From NCBI GenBank assembly GCA_964399235.1, contig CAYNQC010000011.1, positions 1 to 24,702 of the forward strand: a stretch of DNA of 24,702 bases, written 5' to 3'. The DNA comes from DASPPK01 sp964399235 (GTDB lineage Archaea; Thermoproteota; Bathyarchaeia; Bathyarchaeales; Bathycorpusculaceae). Below are positions 14,468-22,059 of this stretch, piece by piece (position 1 is the first letter of the stretch; each line of letters begins with the position of its first letter). The notes under the pieces are model-generated. The model saw only the letters and a program-made list of their open reading frames with translations, did no database searches and was not told the DNA's origin. The position numbers and the translations under genes are program-made.

Positions 14468-14840
14468 GAATGGCGTTCAACACGCCGTGTTGTCCTGGGC
14501 GCGAAGTCACTCTTGCTTGGCCTATTGGGGTCTCTATGATGGCGCCTTTGGTGATTACGCCTCGACGGTTGTAGTCGATGTTTGCAGGGTTCTTGATTAC
14601 TCTTACAACCTCGGTTTTTTCGGTTTTTCCCGTTTTCGGGTCGGTGACGCATACTTGTTTTTCGCTCAGTATCTTGACCTTGATGTTTCCGCCTCTGCCT
14701 CGGACGAATTTCCTTTTTTGTTCTCCCATTAATGTTTCAACCGGAAACGTGCCTTGTTCGAATTTCCGTTTCTTTCTGTGAGCGTGCCGTCTGCCGCCTG
14801 ATGGTTTTTGTTTGTGCATGTCGCCGTGCCAATCGGACAT
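14445..14840 (-). CDS. rps8e: 30S ribosomal protein eS8
   Basis: Archaeal/eukaryotic small-subunit protein. Recognised from MSDWHGDMHKQKPSGGRRHAHRKKRKFEQG, VRGRGGNIKVKILSEKQVCVTDPKTGKTEKTEVVRVIKNPANIDYNRRGVITKGAIIETPIGQARVTSRPGQHGVLNAIL. The 131-residue length fits archaeal eS8e. The ATG has GGAG eight bases upstream. A TATA-like box at 14894-14903 suggests its own promoter 63 nt downstream of scpB on the same strand. Confidence 0.95.
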   Translation of the reverse strand: MSDWHGDMHKQKPSGGRRHAHRKKRKFEQGTFPVETLMGEQKRKFVRGRGGNIKVKILSEKQVCVTDPKTGKTEKTEVVRVIKNPANIDYNRRGVITKGAIIETPIGQARVTSRPGQHGVLNAILTSSEKS

Positions 14841-14893
14841 TTCTATTTCTCCGTCGATGTTGAATTTTGAGTGTGGACTATCATGGTTCTTTC

Positions 14894-14903
14894 GAATATA
14901 AGG
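14894..14903 (-). promoter_or_regulatory. TATA box for eS8
   Basis: The minus strand reads CCTTATATTC about 55-60 nt upstream of the eS8 ATG, with predicted transcription start near 14872 and a ~30-nt leader containing GGAG. It overlaps the scpB stop region. Confidence 0.45.
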
Positions 14904-15515
14904 CTATCCGTTATTAGTTTCGCGGTTTTCTTTTTTAGGAGGCTCTTCGAAAACATGTTTCAGTTCTTTCTTCATCGTTGACGTGTCCAAGCTGAGGCCG
15001 AAGTAGTCTGCGAAATACTCGGTCGTTCTGAGAAGCATTGACCGTCCATTTCTTTCGCTCCCCACGATTCCCATGTCTTTCAGGGCCTTTATGTGGCCGT
15101 AGGCGTGGTGGCCTCTGACTTCTATGACTCTTTTCTGCGAGACTGGTTGTCTGTAGGCTATGTAGGAAAGTGTCTTCAGCGGCCCTACGGATAGTAGTGG
15201 TCTGTTGACGAATTTCCTGACGTGTGGGGTGAAATCAGCTCTCAATTGCAGAACAAACCTTTCATCTTTCAGTTCAAGAATTTCAAGGGCCGTGTTTCTT
15301 GCTGTGTATTCCTGTTTCAACGTGTCAACGGTGCGTCTGGCTCTTTTCTTCGAGCGTGTTTTCAAGACCGAGCACAGGTCGTTCAAGTCAAGCGGTCGAC
15401 CCGCGACATACAGTGCAGCTTCCACTAAAGGCAGGTCGCTGTGGATCTTCTCTGGAGTCTGTTCTTCCTTTTCTTCAGCATAGAGACTAGGCGCCTGATT
15501 CTCCGTCTGTTCCAA
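14904..15515 (-). CDS. scpB: segregation and condensation protein B
   Basis: Winged-helix KITE subunit of the prokaryotic condensin; as a dimer it holds the kleisin ScpA. Seen: DLPLVEAALYVAGRPLDLNDLCSVL, RTVDTLKQEYTARNTALEILEL, then RPLLSVGPLKTLSYIAYRQPVSQKRVIEVRGHHAYGHIKALKDMGIV (second winged helix). It is 203 residues including a short acidic N-terminal stretch. The TTG start overlaps scpA by 29 nt with GGGGA about eight bases upstream. Transcribed together with scpA and smc. Confidence 0.93.
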   Translation of the reverse strand: MEQTENQAPSLYAEEKEEQTPEKIHSDLPLVEAALYVAGRPLDLNDLCSVLKTRSKKRARRTVDTLKQEYTARNTALEILELKDERFVLQLRADFTPHVRKFVNRPLLSVGPLKTLSYIAYRQPVSQKRVIEVRGHHAYGHIKALKDMGIVGSERNGRSMLLRTTEYFADYFGLSLDTSTMKKELKHVFEEPPKKENRETNNG

Positions 15516-16188
15516 GTTTCAAATCCCCAATAGTTATGTATATCTCCTCTGTCTCTTCATTCTGCCACAGGTTAATCTTGCTTTCCTGTGCCATGAACAA
15601 TAAGAGAATGAACGTGCGGATGGCTTCAAGTCGTCCAACTCCTTTGATCAAAGTCGAAAACTCGATTATCCCCGCGCCTTTAACGCGATCTGAGAGTACT
15701 TTGTAGAGTCTCTCCATCTGGGCTTCAATTTCCATAAGGAACATGTCCAGCTGAGGAAATATCTCAGAAGCCGTTGGCAGAATCAACTCTGGAACGACCG
15801 GCGGAGGCCGGATAAACTGTTCTCCTTTCAAGACATCATCTAGCACATCCAAAAGGTTTCTGATTGTTGTAGATGTGAGTTCATGTCTGAGAGGCAAGAA
15901 AAGTGGCGGAGGAAGAAAATCCATTGGTGGTTTAGGCGGCGGGGGAGGTTCTTCGAGTTTTAGCAGCAGTCGTGATTTCATCAGGTATATCAATGCCGAT
16001 GAATCAAGCGCAACTCCCGATGCCCTAAAGTCCACCTGTCCAGTTTTGTCCATGTTTTCAAGAAAAGACTTGAGGAGAAATGCGATGTTGATGTTCCAAG
16101 GTACCAGTTTTTCAAGCTTCTTAAACTCAAAAAGTATGTTCCATGGAGGATACAGGTAGAACGGCTTCCTCATCGTTGTCGATGACAT
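15487..16188 (-). CDS. scpA: segregation and condensation protein A (kleisin)
   Basis: Kleisin that bridges the head of one SMC and the neck of the other, closing the ring. The N-terminal part has YPPWNILFEFKKLEKLVPWNINIAFLLKSFLENM and VDFRASGVALDSSALIYLMKSRLLLKLEE. The C-terminal winged helix is GAGIIEFSTLIKGVGRLEAIRTFILLLFMAQESKINLWQNE. The linker is proline-rich: PPPPPKPP, then LPPPLFLPL, then RPPPVVPELILP. It is 233 residues. ATG overlaps the smc stop (TAATG), with GGAGG ten bases upstream, so translation is coupled. Confidence 0.93.
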   Translation of the reverse strand: MSSTTMRKPFYLYPPWNILFEFKKLEKLVPWNINIAFLLKSFLENMDKTGQVDFRASGVALDSSALIYLMKSRLLLKLEEPPPPPKPPMDFLPPPLFLPLRHELTSTTIRNLLDVLDDVLKGEQFIRPPPVVPELILPTASEIFPQLDMFLMEIEAQMERLYKVLSDRVKGAGIIEFSTLIKGVGRLEAIRTFILLLFMAQESKINLWQNEETEEIYITIGDLKLGTDGESGA

Positions 16189-19100
16189 TACGCTGAAGCC
16201 TCCAGGAGTTTGGCCGATATGACGTTTGACACTCCGTTTCGCATGTAAGCCCCATAGACTTTTTGGGCTTTGTTGACCATTTCGGGCTTCAATGTTATGA
16301 CTATGAACTGCGTTTTGTCTGATTCTTCAACCAAGAGATCTGCAAGTTTCGAAACGTGGAACGCGTCCAGGTGGGCGTCGATTTCGTCTAGAATGTAGAA
16401 GGAAGCAGGTGTGAATTCTCTTAAAGCGAATAGAAATGCGATGGCTGCCACTGAACGTTCGCCACCGCTGGCTCCACTTACGACTATTGAAGGCTTGTTT
16501 GGGAACTGTACTATCATGTCAATGCCGCCTGAGAAGGGTTCCTCAACGTTCTCAAGCATCAAGGCTGCTGTTCCGCCTCCTGTGACCTTTGAGAAGTACG
16601 TTTTCAGTTTGTCATTGATTCTTTCGAAGGCTTCAGTGAACACTTTGCGTTTCTTCTGTTCGATCTCATCCATGAACCGGACGATTGCTTGCTTTTCCTT
16701 CTCAAGCTCGTTCATTCTCATGGACAGTTCCTTATAACGTGAAATTTGGTCTGCGTAATGTGACAATGCAAGCTGGTTGACTGCACCGATTCTTTCAAGT
16801 TCCAGCTGCATCATCTTCATGGATGTTTCGGCTTCCTCAACCTGCTTCGACGTGACGACCAAAGGTTGATCATAGCCAATGAGTCTGAGTTGACCTCGAT
16901 ACTGTTCAAGTCGCAGGAGCAACGTTTGACTGTTCAGTTGCACTTGGTTATTCAGTCGGTCTGCTTGTTCATACTCCGCGTCTACCTTTCTCAGGTCCTT
17001 GTCTATTTCATCTATTTGGCTAGTGAATTTCTTGGCTTCCTCCCTTGCTGAGAAAACCGATTTTGAAAGCTCAACCCGACTCTTCTCTAGTTGCGCGACT
17101 TCCTGTTTCAACACTTCTCTCTGTTGAAGACCTTCCTCAACTTCCTTTTGGACCCTTCTGAGTTGTGTTTCAACCTTTGAAGTCTGTATCTTCGAGTTTT
17201 GATAACCAACCCTCAAAACGTTGTCGAACTGTGACTGAAGAGTTGATATTTCTGTCTGGCTCGTCCCGAGCTTCTGCCTGAGAGTAATTGCTTCCTCTGA
17301 AAGTCTTTCTCTCTGGACTTCCATTTCCTGAATATGTCCCGGATCGGCCTTTTTTCTAAGAGCCGCAAGCTCATTTTGGAGTTTTCGCATTTCCTTAAGG
17401 ATCGAACTTCTTTCAGCTCGGTGAACCCACATCTGGGCTTTTTCTTCTTCAACTTCCTTGGCGGTCTTAGTAATGTAGTGGTCCACGCGTTTGACGTTGA
17501 GTTTCGTTCTTCTTACGCTTCTCTTTACTCTGACTATTTCCCTGTCCAACGTTGTGATAGCGTCTGAGAGGCGCGCGATTTCCACTCGCGTCCTATCGAT
17601 TTCCTCTTCGAAACCCGTTATGTCGTCGTTTCTTCTTGAAAGGTGCTGTTGAAGTGCGTTGACGGCTTCGTCTAGGCTTTTGATGGCTGTTTCACTAGGA
17701 ATTATTGTGGAGAAATCTATAGGCGCGCGGTAATATCCGCTTTCGAAGGCACCGCCGATCTCGAAGAGGTCTCCCTCCACTGTGACCGTTCGGAATCCTT
17801 GACTTGACATGTTGAAAGCAGTCTTGTCATCTGCTACTATGAGTGTGTCTCCGAATACGAAGCGCACGGCGGGTTCATAGCTTCTTTCGGATTTTATGAA
17901 AGCCTCGGCTGATCCGCGTATGCCTTCTTTCTGGGGAATTTTCAGCGGTTTGGTCGCGGTTGCCCCTTCGAGTGGGATAATTTTGATTCTTCCAAGTTTC
18001 ATTCTTCTCAACGTTTCTGTGCACGCAAAGGCTGCGTCGAAGTCTTTTACAACAACGGCGTCAAGCCATCCTGTAGAGGCCGCCTCTATGGCTTTTTGAT
18101 AACTCTTTTCTATCTTCGCTAGAGAGCGCAGTCTGCCGTATACACCTTTTATTACGCCAAGCTCGCCCAATTCCTCTATGCTTCTGAGTGCGTTCTCTTC
18201 GGCGGCGACGGTTTCCGCAAGTTCTCGTTGCGTAACAAACTCGACCACTGCCTCTCGCGCAGAGTCAGCTATTTTGCCTGCTTCCACAATTTCCTTTCCA
18301 ACGGACTCTTTCTGCGCCATTCTCCTTTCCAAGTTCTTTTCCAAGTTTTTGAGCTGGGTCCTCTGTTCTTTCTGGACTTTTTCTAGTTCTTGATAGGACT
18401 TGTCAAGTTCAGCGAACGTACCGGCGAACCTTTCCTTGCGTTCATTGAGGTCTCTGAGCCTTCTTGTCCGCACGCTGATAGCCGTTTGGTTCTTCAGGTA
18501 TTCTGACCTTAAGAACGCGAGTCGCTTGTTATCGCTGTCCATTTTGATCTCGATTTCTCGTATTCTCTTGCTGTTTTCTCCCAGGTTTTCCCACAATTGG
18601 GCAGCTTCTTTTGCAAGCAGGTCGTGTTCTGTCTGTTTCTCGTTTATTTGACTGAGAATTCTGTCATGTTCGATTCTCAGGTGTCTGATCTTCATTCGGT
18701 TTTCTCGAATTTCCTTTTGAATGCCTTGATGCTGCTGCAGGTTGTTTTCTTCTATGCGTGTCAGTCCTTCGAAACTGGTTTTGTTGGAACTGATTCTGGT
18801 CGCCAACTCCGTTAGTTTGGATTTTAGCTCTCCGATCGTTATCTGCACTTTGAGGACTTGTGAGCCGCCTTCTTCAACTATTTCAGAGCTGAGCTTTCTC
18901 CATTCGCCTTCAACTTCACGCCTCTTGGACCTATAGTCATCGCGGACCTGCCGCAGTCTGTCGACCCTAGTTTTGACTTTCTCTGCTAGCGACGAGATTT
19001 CTTCTGCCTTTTTCGTTGTCTGCGCCATCTCGTATGAGACTTTGACGGCTTCAAACTGTTTCAGTTCGTTCTGGATGAAGTTGACTCTGAGAAGTTCGTT

Positions 19101-19739
19101 GCGTTCTCTTTCCAAGTCGTCAAGTCGTTTCTGCACCTCGTCGATTCTGCCCATGGCGGTGCGTATGGAAATGTCTGCTGCTCTCAGTTTCTCTTCGGCC
19201 TCGGCTTTCTCAGCGTCGTACTGGCCTATTCCAATCAGATCCTCGACTATTTTCCTGCGTTCCGTGGGAGAAATGTCGGTGAGACGTGTTATGGTGCCCT
19301 GTAAGATTATGTTCTGACTTGTCGAGCTTATTCCTGCCATGGAAAGGATTTCCATTATGTGCATTCTTGAGATTCTTCTTCCATTGAGTCTGTATACGCT
19401 TAGTCCATTTCTGTAGACTTCCCGAGAGATCGTCACCGTTGTGGTGTCAACTGGCATCCTTCCATCTGCATTGTCAAATTGAATCACCACCTTTGCCATC
19501 TTCGCTCTTTCCAGACCAGCTTGCTCCGAGCCGTGGAAAATCAGTTTGGCAGCTGTTTCTGCGCGCAGTCTTCTTGTGCTGAGTTCACCAAGAGAGAAAA
19601 GCAATGCGTCCAGGACGTTTGTTTTTCCGCTTCCATTTGGACCCGTGACGACAGTGAAACCCTTGTCTACCACTATTTTTACGACTTGCGGTCCGAACGA
19701 CTTGAAACCTTTAACCTCTATTTTCTTGATGTATGGCAT
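16188..19739 (-). CDS. smc: chromosome segregation protein SMC
   Basis: ABC-type ATPase of the condensin complex that loops and segregates chromosomal DNA. Walker A is GPNGSGKTN (33-41), the ABC signature SGASGGERS (about 1088-1096), and Walker B FYILDEIDAHLD (about 1114-1125). Two long coiled coils (about 170-510 and 680-1010) flank a hinge at about 525-680 containing GVIKGVYGRLRSLAKIEKSYQKAIEAA. At 1183 residues it is full length. The ATG is about 40 nt from a predicted start site, with GAGGA upstream. Its stop overlaps scpA. It lies downstream of a DUF2096-type gene on the same strand. Confidence 0.97.
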   Translation of the reverse strand: MPYIKKIEVKGFKSFGPQVVKIVVDKGFTVVTGPNGSGKTNVLDALLFSLGELSTRRLRAETAAKLIFHGSEQAGLERAKMAKVVIQFDNADGRMPVDTTTVTISREVYRNGLSVYRLNGRRISRMHIMEILSMAGISSTSQNIILQGTITRLTDISPTERRKIVEDLIGIGQYDAEKAEAEEKLRAADISIRTAMGRIDEVQKRLDDLERERNELLRVNFIQNELKQFEAVKVSYEMAQTTKKAEEISSLAEKVKTRVDRLRQVRDDYRSKRREVEGEWRKLSSEIVEEGGSQVLKVQITIGELKSKLTELATRISSNKTSFEGLTRIEENNLQQHQGIQKEIRENRMKIRHLRIEHDRILSQINEKQTEHDLLAKEAAQLWENLGENSKRIREIEIKMDSDNKRLAFLRSEYLKNQTAISVRTRRLRDLNERKERFAGTFAELDKSYQELEKVQKEQRTQLKNLEKNLERRMAQKESVGKEIVEAGKIADSAREAVVEFVTQRELAETVAAEENALRSIEELGELGVIKGVYGRLRSLAKIEKSYQKAIEAASTGWLDAVVVKDFDAAFACTETLRRMKLGRIKIIPLEGATATKPLKIPQKEGIRGSAEAFIKSERSYEPAVRFVFGDTLIVADDKTAFNMSSQGFRTVTVEGDLFEIGGAFESGYYRAPIDFSTIIPSETAIKSLDEAVNALQQHLSRRNDDITGFEEEIDRTRVEIARLSDAITTLDREIVRVKRSVRRTKLNVKRVDHYITKTAKEVEEEKAQMWVHRAERSSILKEMRKLQNELAALRKKADPGHIQEMEVQRERLSEEAITLRQKLGTSQTEISTLQSQFDNVLRVGYQNSKIQTSKVETQLRRVQKEVEEGLQQREVLKQEVAQLEKSRVELSKSVFSAREEAKKFTSQIDEIDKDLRKVDAEYEQADRLNNQVQLNSQTLLLRLEQYRGQLRLIGYDQPLVVTSKQVEEAETSMKMMQLELERIGAVNQLALSHYADQISRYKELSMRMNELEKEKQAIVRFMDEIEQKKRKVFTEAFERINDKLKTYFSKVTGGGTAALMLENVEEPFSGGIDMIVQFPNKPSIVVSGASGGERSVAAIAFLFALREFTPASFYILDEIDAHLDAFHVSKLADLLVEESDKTQFIVITLKPEMVNKAQKVYGAYMRNGVSNVISAKLLEASA

Positions 19740-19799
19740 TCAGTCTGAGTCCTCATGCTTCCCGCCGTGAACATTTCTCTTTGGCAGACAGTTGTATGA

Positions 19800-19812
19800 T
19801 TTTTTATAAAAG
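19800..19812 (-). promoter_or_regulatory. TATA box for smc-scpA-scpB
   Basis: The minus strand reads CTTTTATAAAAAATC in the 94-nt gap between the DUF2096 gene and smc. Transcription would start near 19780, leaving a ~40-nt leader. T-rich sequence on the same strand may also end the upstream gene's transcript. Confidence 0.5.
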
Positions 19813-19833
19813 CGTTTATTGTGCCCTTAGGCT

Positions 19834-20376
19834 TTAACAGTTATGTACTTTTTTGCGGTATTTCCCAGTTTTCTTCCCGTATTCGGAAGCCATTTTTTTG
19901 ACAAAATCCTTTATGCTCTGGTCTTCGCCGTATACAAGCAAGGAGCCATCTTTTTGGGTTTCACAGGAAAGTTTCATCGCAGTTGCCAATGTCTTGAGTT
20001 TTGTAGTCGGCATCTCTTGTGAAACTGCCACGCGGATCCACTTCTGCGGGCGAGGCACACCCGAAACGAATCTCATTTCTCTTTTTCCTTGTGCGTCTTT
20101 TGCTTTGCCTGCTTCTTCCAATCGGTTAAGCCATGGATCAATGTACTTGAACCCGAGCTTCTTCTGACCTTCTGAAACAAGGTAGGATTCGACACTCATT
20201 AGGTATTGATCAATTTTCTGAAGACTCTCCTCACAGGCTGGTTCAACATCCAAGATCTTGATCGTGGTCTTGGCGCTTTTCAGGTCGCTCATGATCTGAG
20301 GTGGGACGTCCATGCCCTTCCTGCGAAAATCAGCAATCATTTCCTCTAGAACTTTCCATGTTTCAAGGTGACCCAT
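19834..20376 (-). CDS. DUF2096-family archaeal protein
   Basis: Uncharacterised protein of 180 residues that I match to the archaeal DUF2096 family from memory: TWKVLEEMIADFRRKGMDVPPQIMSDLKSAKTTIKILDVEP at the start and ESLQKIDQYLMSVESYLVSEGQKKLG. A basic C-terminal half follows (PRPQKWIRVAVSQEMPTTKLKTLATAMKLSCETQKDGSLLVYG), ending in a Lys-rich helix DFVKKMASEYGKKTGKYRKKV that could bind nucleic acid. No catalytic motif, signal or membrane segment. It is directly upstream of smc on the same strand, but smc has its own TATA box. ATG start at 20376. Function unknown. Confidence 0.7.
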   Translation of the reverse strand: MGHLETWKVLEEMIADFRRKGMDVPPQIMSDLKSAKTTIKILDVEPACEESLQKIDQYLMSVESYLVSEGQKKLGFKYIDPWLNRLEEAGKAKDAQGKREMRFVSGVPRPQKWIRVAVSQEMPTTKLKTLATAMKLSCETQKDGSLLVYGEDQSIKDFVKKMASEYGKKTGKYRKKVHNC

Positions 20377-20411
20377 AAGAGGCCCCGTTTCACAGTGCCT
20401 AAGCTTACGGC

Positions 20412-20420
20412 ATTATATAG
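20412..20420 (-). promoter_or_regulatory. TATA box for the DUF2096 gene
   Basis: CTATATAAT on the minus strand lies about 40 nt upstream of the ATG at 20376, predicting a transcription start near 20390 and a leader of about 15 nt. Confidence 0.5.
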
Positions 20421-20436
20421 CGGTTGCCATGGTACA

Positions 20437-20477
20437 AAAGAAAAAGAAAGAGAACAGCGAAGTCAGCCATCTGCTGA
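20437..20477 (-). terminator. hairpin plus T-rich tract after the nitroreductase gene
   Basis: On the minus strand, TCAGC-AGATG-GCTGA (20463-20477) forms a perfect 5-bp hairpin. About eight bases further on follows a pyrimidine tract, TCTTTCTTTTTCTTTTG (down to about 20437). The order hairpin then T-rich fits termination of the nitroreductase transcript before the next promoter. Confidence 0.45.
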
Positions 20478-20488
20478 TGTTGAATTGT

Positions 20489-21028
20489 CTAGCGTTTTCC
20501 GAATTTTTCTTGATAGACTATCTGACGAAGGCTTTTCCTGTCTTTCTTTGGGGCTTCACCTTTGACGTGACCAATCGGCAAGATTGCAATCACTCTGGCG
20601 TCTTTCGGGATTTCGAGAATCTCCTTAATGTTGACTTCCGCCGAATTTTTCTGATTCTTTAGATCGTAGGCTCCGATCCAAGAAGAGTTCAGGCCCAAGC
20701 TTTGAGCTGCAAGTGCCATGTTTTGCGCGGCTGCTGCTCCGTCTTCCACAAAGTGATATGGGTCTTCTGACGCGTTCACGGTAACTGCTATGCATAAGGG
20801 TGCTTCTTTCAAACCCTGCACAAATGTGGTGGGGACAATTTCGCTCAGATGGTTCTTTGTATTCTGGTCTCTTATTACTATGAAGCTCCAAGGCTGCTTG
20901 TTTATCCATGACGGTGCCCATCGTCCAGCTTCTAGAATTGCTTCGATCTTGTCGTCTTCTACTGTGGTGTTTTCGAACCTGATCACGCTTCGCCTGTTCT
21001 TTATGGTTTCCAACACTTCATTCGTCAT
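20489..21028 (-). CDS. nitroreductase-family FMN oxidoreductase
   Basis: Cytoplasmic FMN enzyme using NAD(P)H to reduce nitro compounds, quinones or unknown natural substrates. The N-terminus NEVLETIKNRRSVIRFENTTVEDDKIEAILEAGRWAPSWINKQPWSFIVIRD carries the Arg-Arg-Ser flavin-phosphate site. EDGAAAAQNMALAAQSLGLNSSWIGAYD is the second signature. The C-terminus has IAILPIGHVKGEAPKKDRKSLRQIVYQEKFG. It is 179 residues. ATG at 21028 follows AAAAGGAAG. A minus-strand box A, CCTTTTAAAC (about 21066-21075), lies upstream. The physiological substrate cannot be read from the sequence. Confidence 0.88.
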   Translation of the reverse strand: MTNEVLETIKNRRSVIRFENTTVEDDKIEAILEAGRWAPSWINKQPWSFIVIRDQNTKNHLSEIVPTTFVQGLKEAPLCIAVTVNASEDPYHFVEDGAAAAQNMALAAQSLGLNSSWIGAYDLKNQKNSAEVNIKEILEIPKDARVIAILPIGHVKGEAPKKDRKSLRQIVYQEKFGKR

Positions 21029-21065
21029 GATTTCATTCTTCCTTTTTGATATTATTCAGAACTGA

Positions 21066-21075
21066 TGTTTAAAAG
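21066..21075 (-). promoter_or_regulatory. TATA-like box for the nitroreductase
   Basis: The minus strand reads CCTTTTAAAC about 40-45 nt upstream of the ATG, predicting a start near 21045. The intergenic region up to 21202 is otherwise non-coding and also holds the palindromes at 21135-21154. Confidence 0.4.
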
Positions 21076-21134
21076 GTTAATGCGGAAAGCCCAAAAACAG
21101 TGACTAGGCGTTTTTCAAGCTGTTTTAATGTTGC

Positions 21135-21154
21135 GAATCGTGGATTCATAATCC
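21135..21154. promoter_or_regulatory. overlapping palindromes, candidate operator
   Basis: GAATC-GTG-GATTC (21135-21147) overlaps GGATT-CAT-AATCC (21142-21154). Both are perfect inverted repeats with 3-nt centres, making three half-sites of one motif. They lie about 20 nt upstream of a TATA-like TGTTTAATT (21171-21179) that would serve the small + strand gene. A TGTTTTT run directly after could instead make this a hairpin terminator. Confidence 0.4.
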
Positions 21155-21220
21155 TGTTTTTGCATTCATAAGTGTTTAATTTCGTTAACGGTCAGTTGTT
21201 GTTTGCAGGGTGAACTGCCT

Positions 21221-21442
21221 TTGAATGAACAAATCTTTGAAGCTTGCAAGGAATTGATTGACGACGCCAAGAATGGATGTGCGGACTTGGTTTTTAAAGA
21301 GATATGCCTTGAAATTCTATCAAGAGCAAGTCATGTTCTGACAGAACGTCAATTTAAGAAACTCGCCACTTATGCCGCTGAGAAAATGCGCGAAGCCATG
21401 CCTTTTGAACTGCAAGAACAAGAATTGGCTTGGAACAGATGA
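21221..21442 (+). CDS. small helical protein, unknown
   Basis: The product is a 73-residue protein predicted to be mostly helical: LNEQIFEACKELIDDAKNGCADLVFKEICLEIL, then SRASHVLTERQFKKLATYAAEKMREAMPFELQEQELAWNR. It has no signal, membrane segment or metal motif. The open frame could begin at TTG 21203, but TTG 21221 has GGGTGA eight bases upstream (21208-21213) and is preferred. A TATA-like sequence lies at 21171-21179 and a terminator hairpin follows at 21477. Having promoter, SD and terminator supports a real gene. No family recognised. Confidence 0.6.
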   Translation: MNEQIFEACKELIDDAKNGCADLVFKEICLEILSRASHVLTERQFKKLATYAAEKMREAMPFELQEQELAWNR

Positions 21443-21476
21443 CCGATCTCAGTTACATTTCTGAACAGTGACTATC

Positions 21477-21512
21477 GCAGGGCACCTTCACCCTGCAGCG
21501 CCTAATTTTTTT
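21477..21512. terminator. hairpin with T-run between convergent genes
   Basis: GCAGGG (21477-21482) pairs with CCCTGC (21491-21496) across an 8-nt loop, and a seven-to-eight T run follows at 21505-21512 on the + strand. It lies between the 73-aa gene and the convergent adenosine-specific-kinase-family gene. It is the most terminator-like structure in the window. Confidence 0.55.
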
Positions 21513-21523
21513 GAAGCTTCCAT

Positions 21524-22012
21524 TCAGCCGAGTTTGTAGCCTATTTTTCTCAAGAAATCTTTGCGTTTCTCAATCTCCGCAGCGGTTTCTATGCCTTTAC
21601 TTGCAAGGCCATCTACAACGCCGATTATCCCGCGGCCTTGTTCAGTTTGGGCGACGATCACTTCAAGAGGATTGGATGTAGCTGCATAGATTGTGCAGAC
21701 TTCTGGCACGTTCTTGATTTTGTCCAAGACGTTTATGGGATAAGCGTCTCTGAGGAAGATTATGAAGCTGTGTCCGCAGCCCATTTCAAAAGCCTTTCCT
21801 GCAGCCAGCTGTCTCAGTTCGTCATCGTTTCCCTCGTGTCTTACTAGGCATGGACCAGAGCTCTCGCAGAAGCCTATGCCGAACTTTATGTTCGGAACAG
21901 AGTTCACTAATGCTTCGTGTAGATCTTCAATCGTTTTGATGAAGTGTGCCATTCCCAGGATCACGTTGCAGTCTTGTGGCACATCGACTTTCACGGTCTT
22001 GAATTCGAGCAT
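21524..22012 (-). CDS. adenosine-specific kinase-family protein (DUF355 type)
   Basis: Member of the small archaeal/bacterial family annotated as adenosine-specific kinase. The family pattern is clear: ILGMAHFIKTIEDLHEALVNSVPNIKFGIGFCESSGPCLVRHEGNDDELRQLAAGKAFEMGCGHSFIIFLRDAYPINVLDKIKNVPEVCTIYAATSNPLEVIVAQTEQGRGIIGVVDG. The 162-residue length is typical. The enzymatic assignment in the family rests on limited work, so the activity should be taken lightly. ATG at 22012 has GAGGA seven bases upstream and a TATA box at 22048-22055. It stands as a single gene downstream of the MFS transporter. Confidence 0.88.
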   Translation of the reverse strand: MLEFKTVKVDVPQDCNVILGMAHFIKTIEDLHEALVNSVPNIKFGIGFCESSGPCLVRHEGNDDELRQLAAGKAFEMGCGHSFIIFLRDAYPINVLDKIKNVPEVCTIYAATSNPLEVIVAQTEQGRGIIGVVDGLASKGIETAAEIEKRKDFLRKIGYKLG

Positions 22013-22047
22013 GTAGGTTCCTCACGGTTGATTGCGTAAGGCTGGAA

Positions 22048-22055
22048 TTTATAAT
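22048..22055 (-). promoter_or_regulatory. TATA box for the adenosine-specific-kinase-family gene
   Basis: ATTATAAA on the minus strand, about 35-40 nt from the ATG, gives a predicted start near 22025 and a short leader holding GAGGA. It lies between the MFS stop and this gene. Confidence 0.5.
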
Positions 22056-22059
22056 TTCG

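Noticed and set aside
14487..14781. Plus-strand frames opposite eS8
   Set aside because: Antisense to a certain ribosomal protein; composition is that of a shadow frame.
15875..16159. Plus-strand Gly/Ser-rich frame
   Set aside because: Reverse image of the proline-rich ScpA linker.
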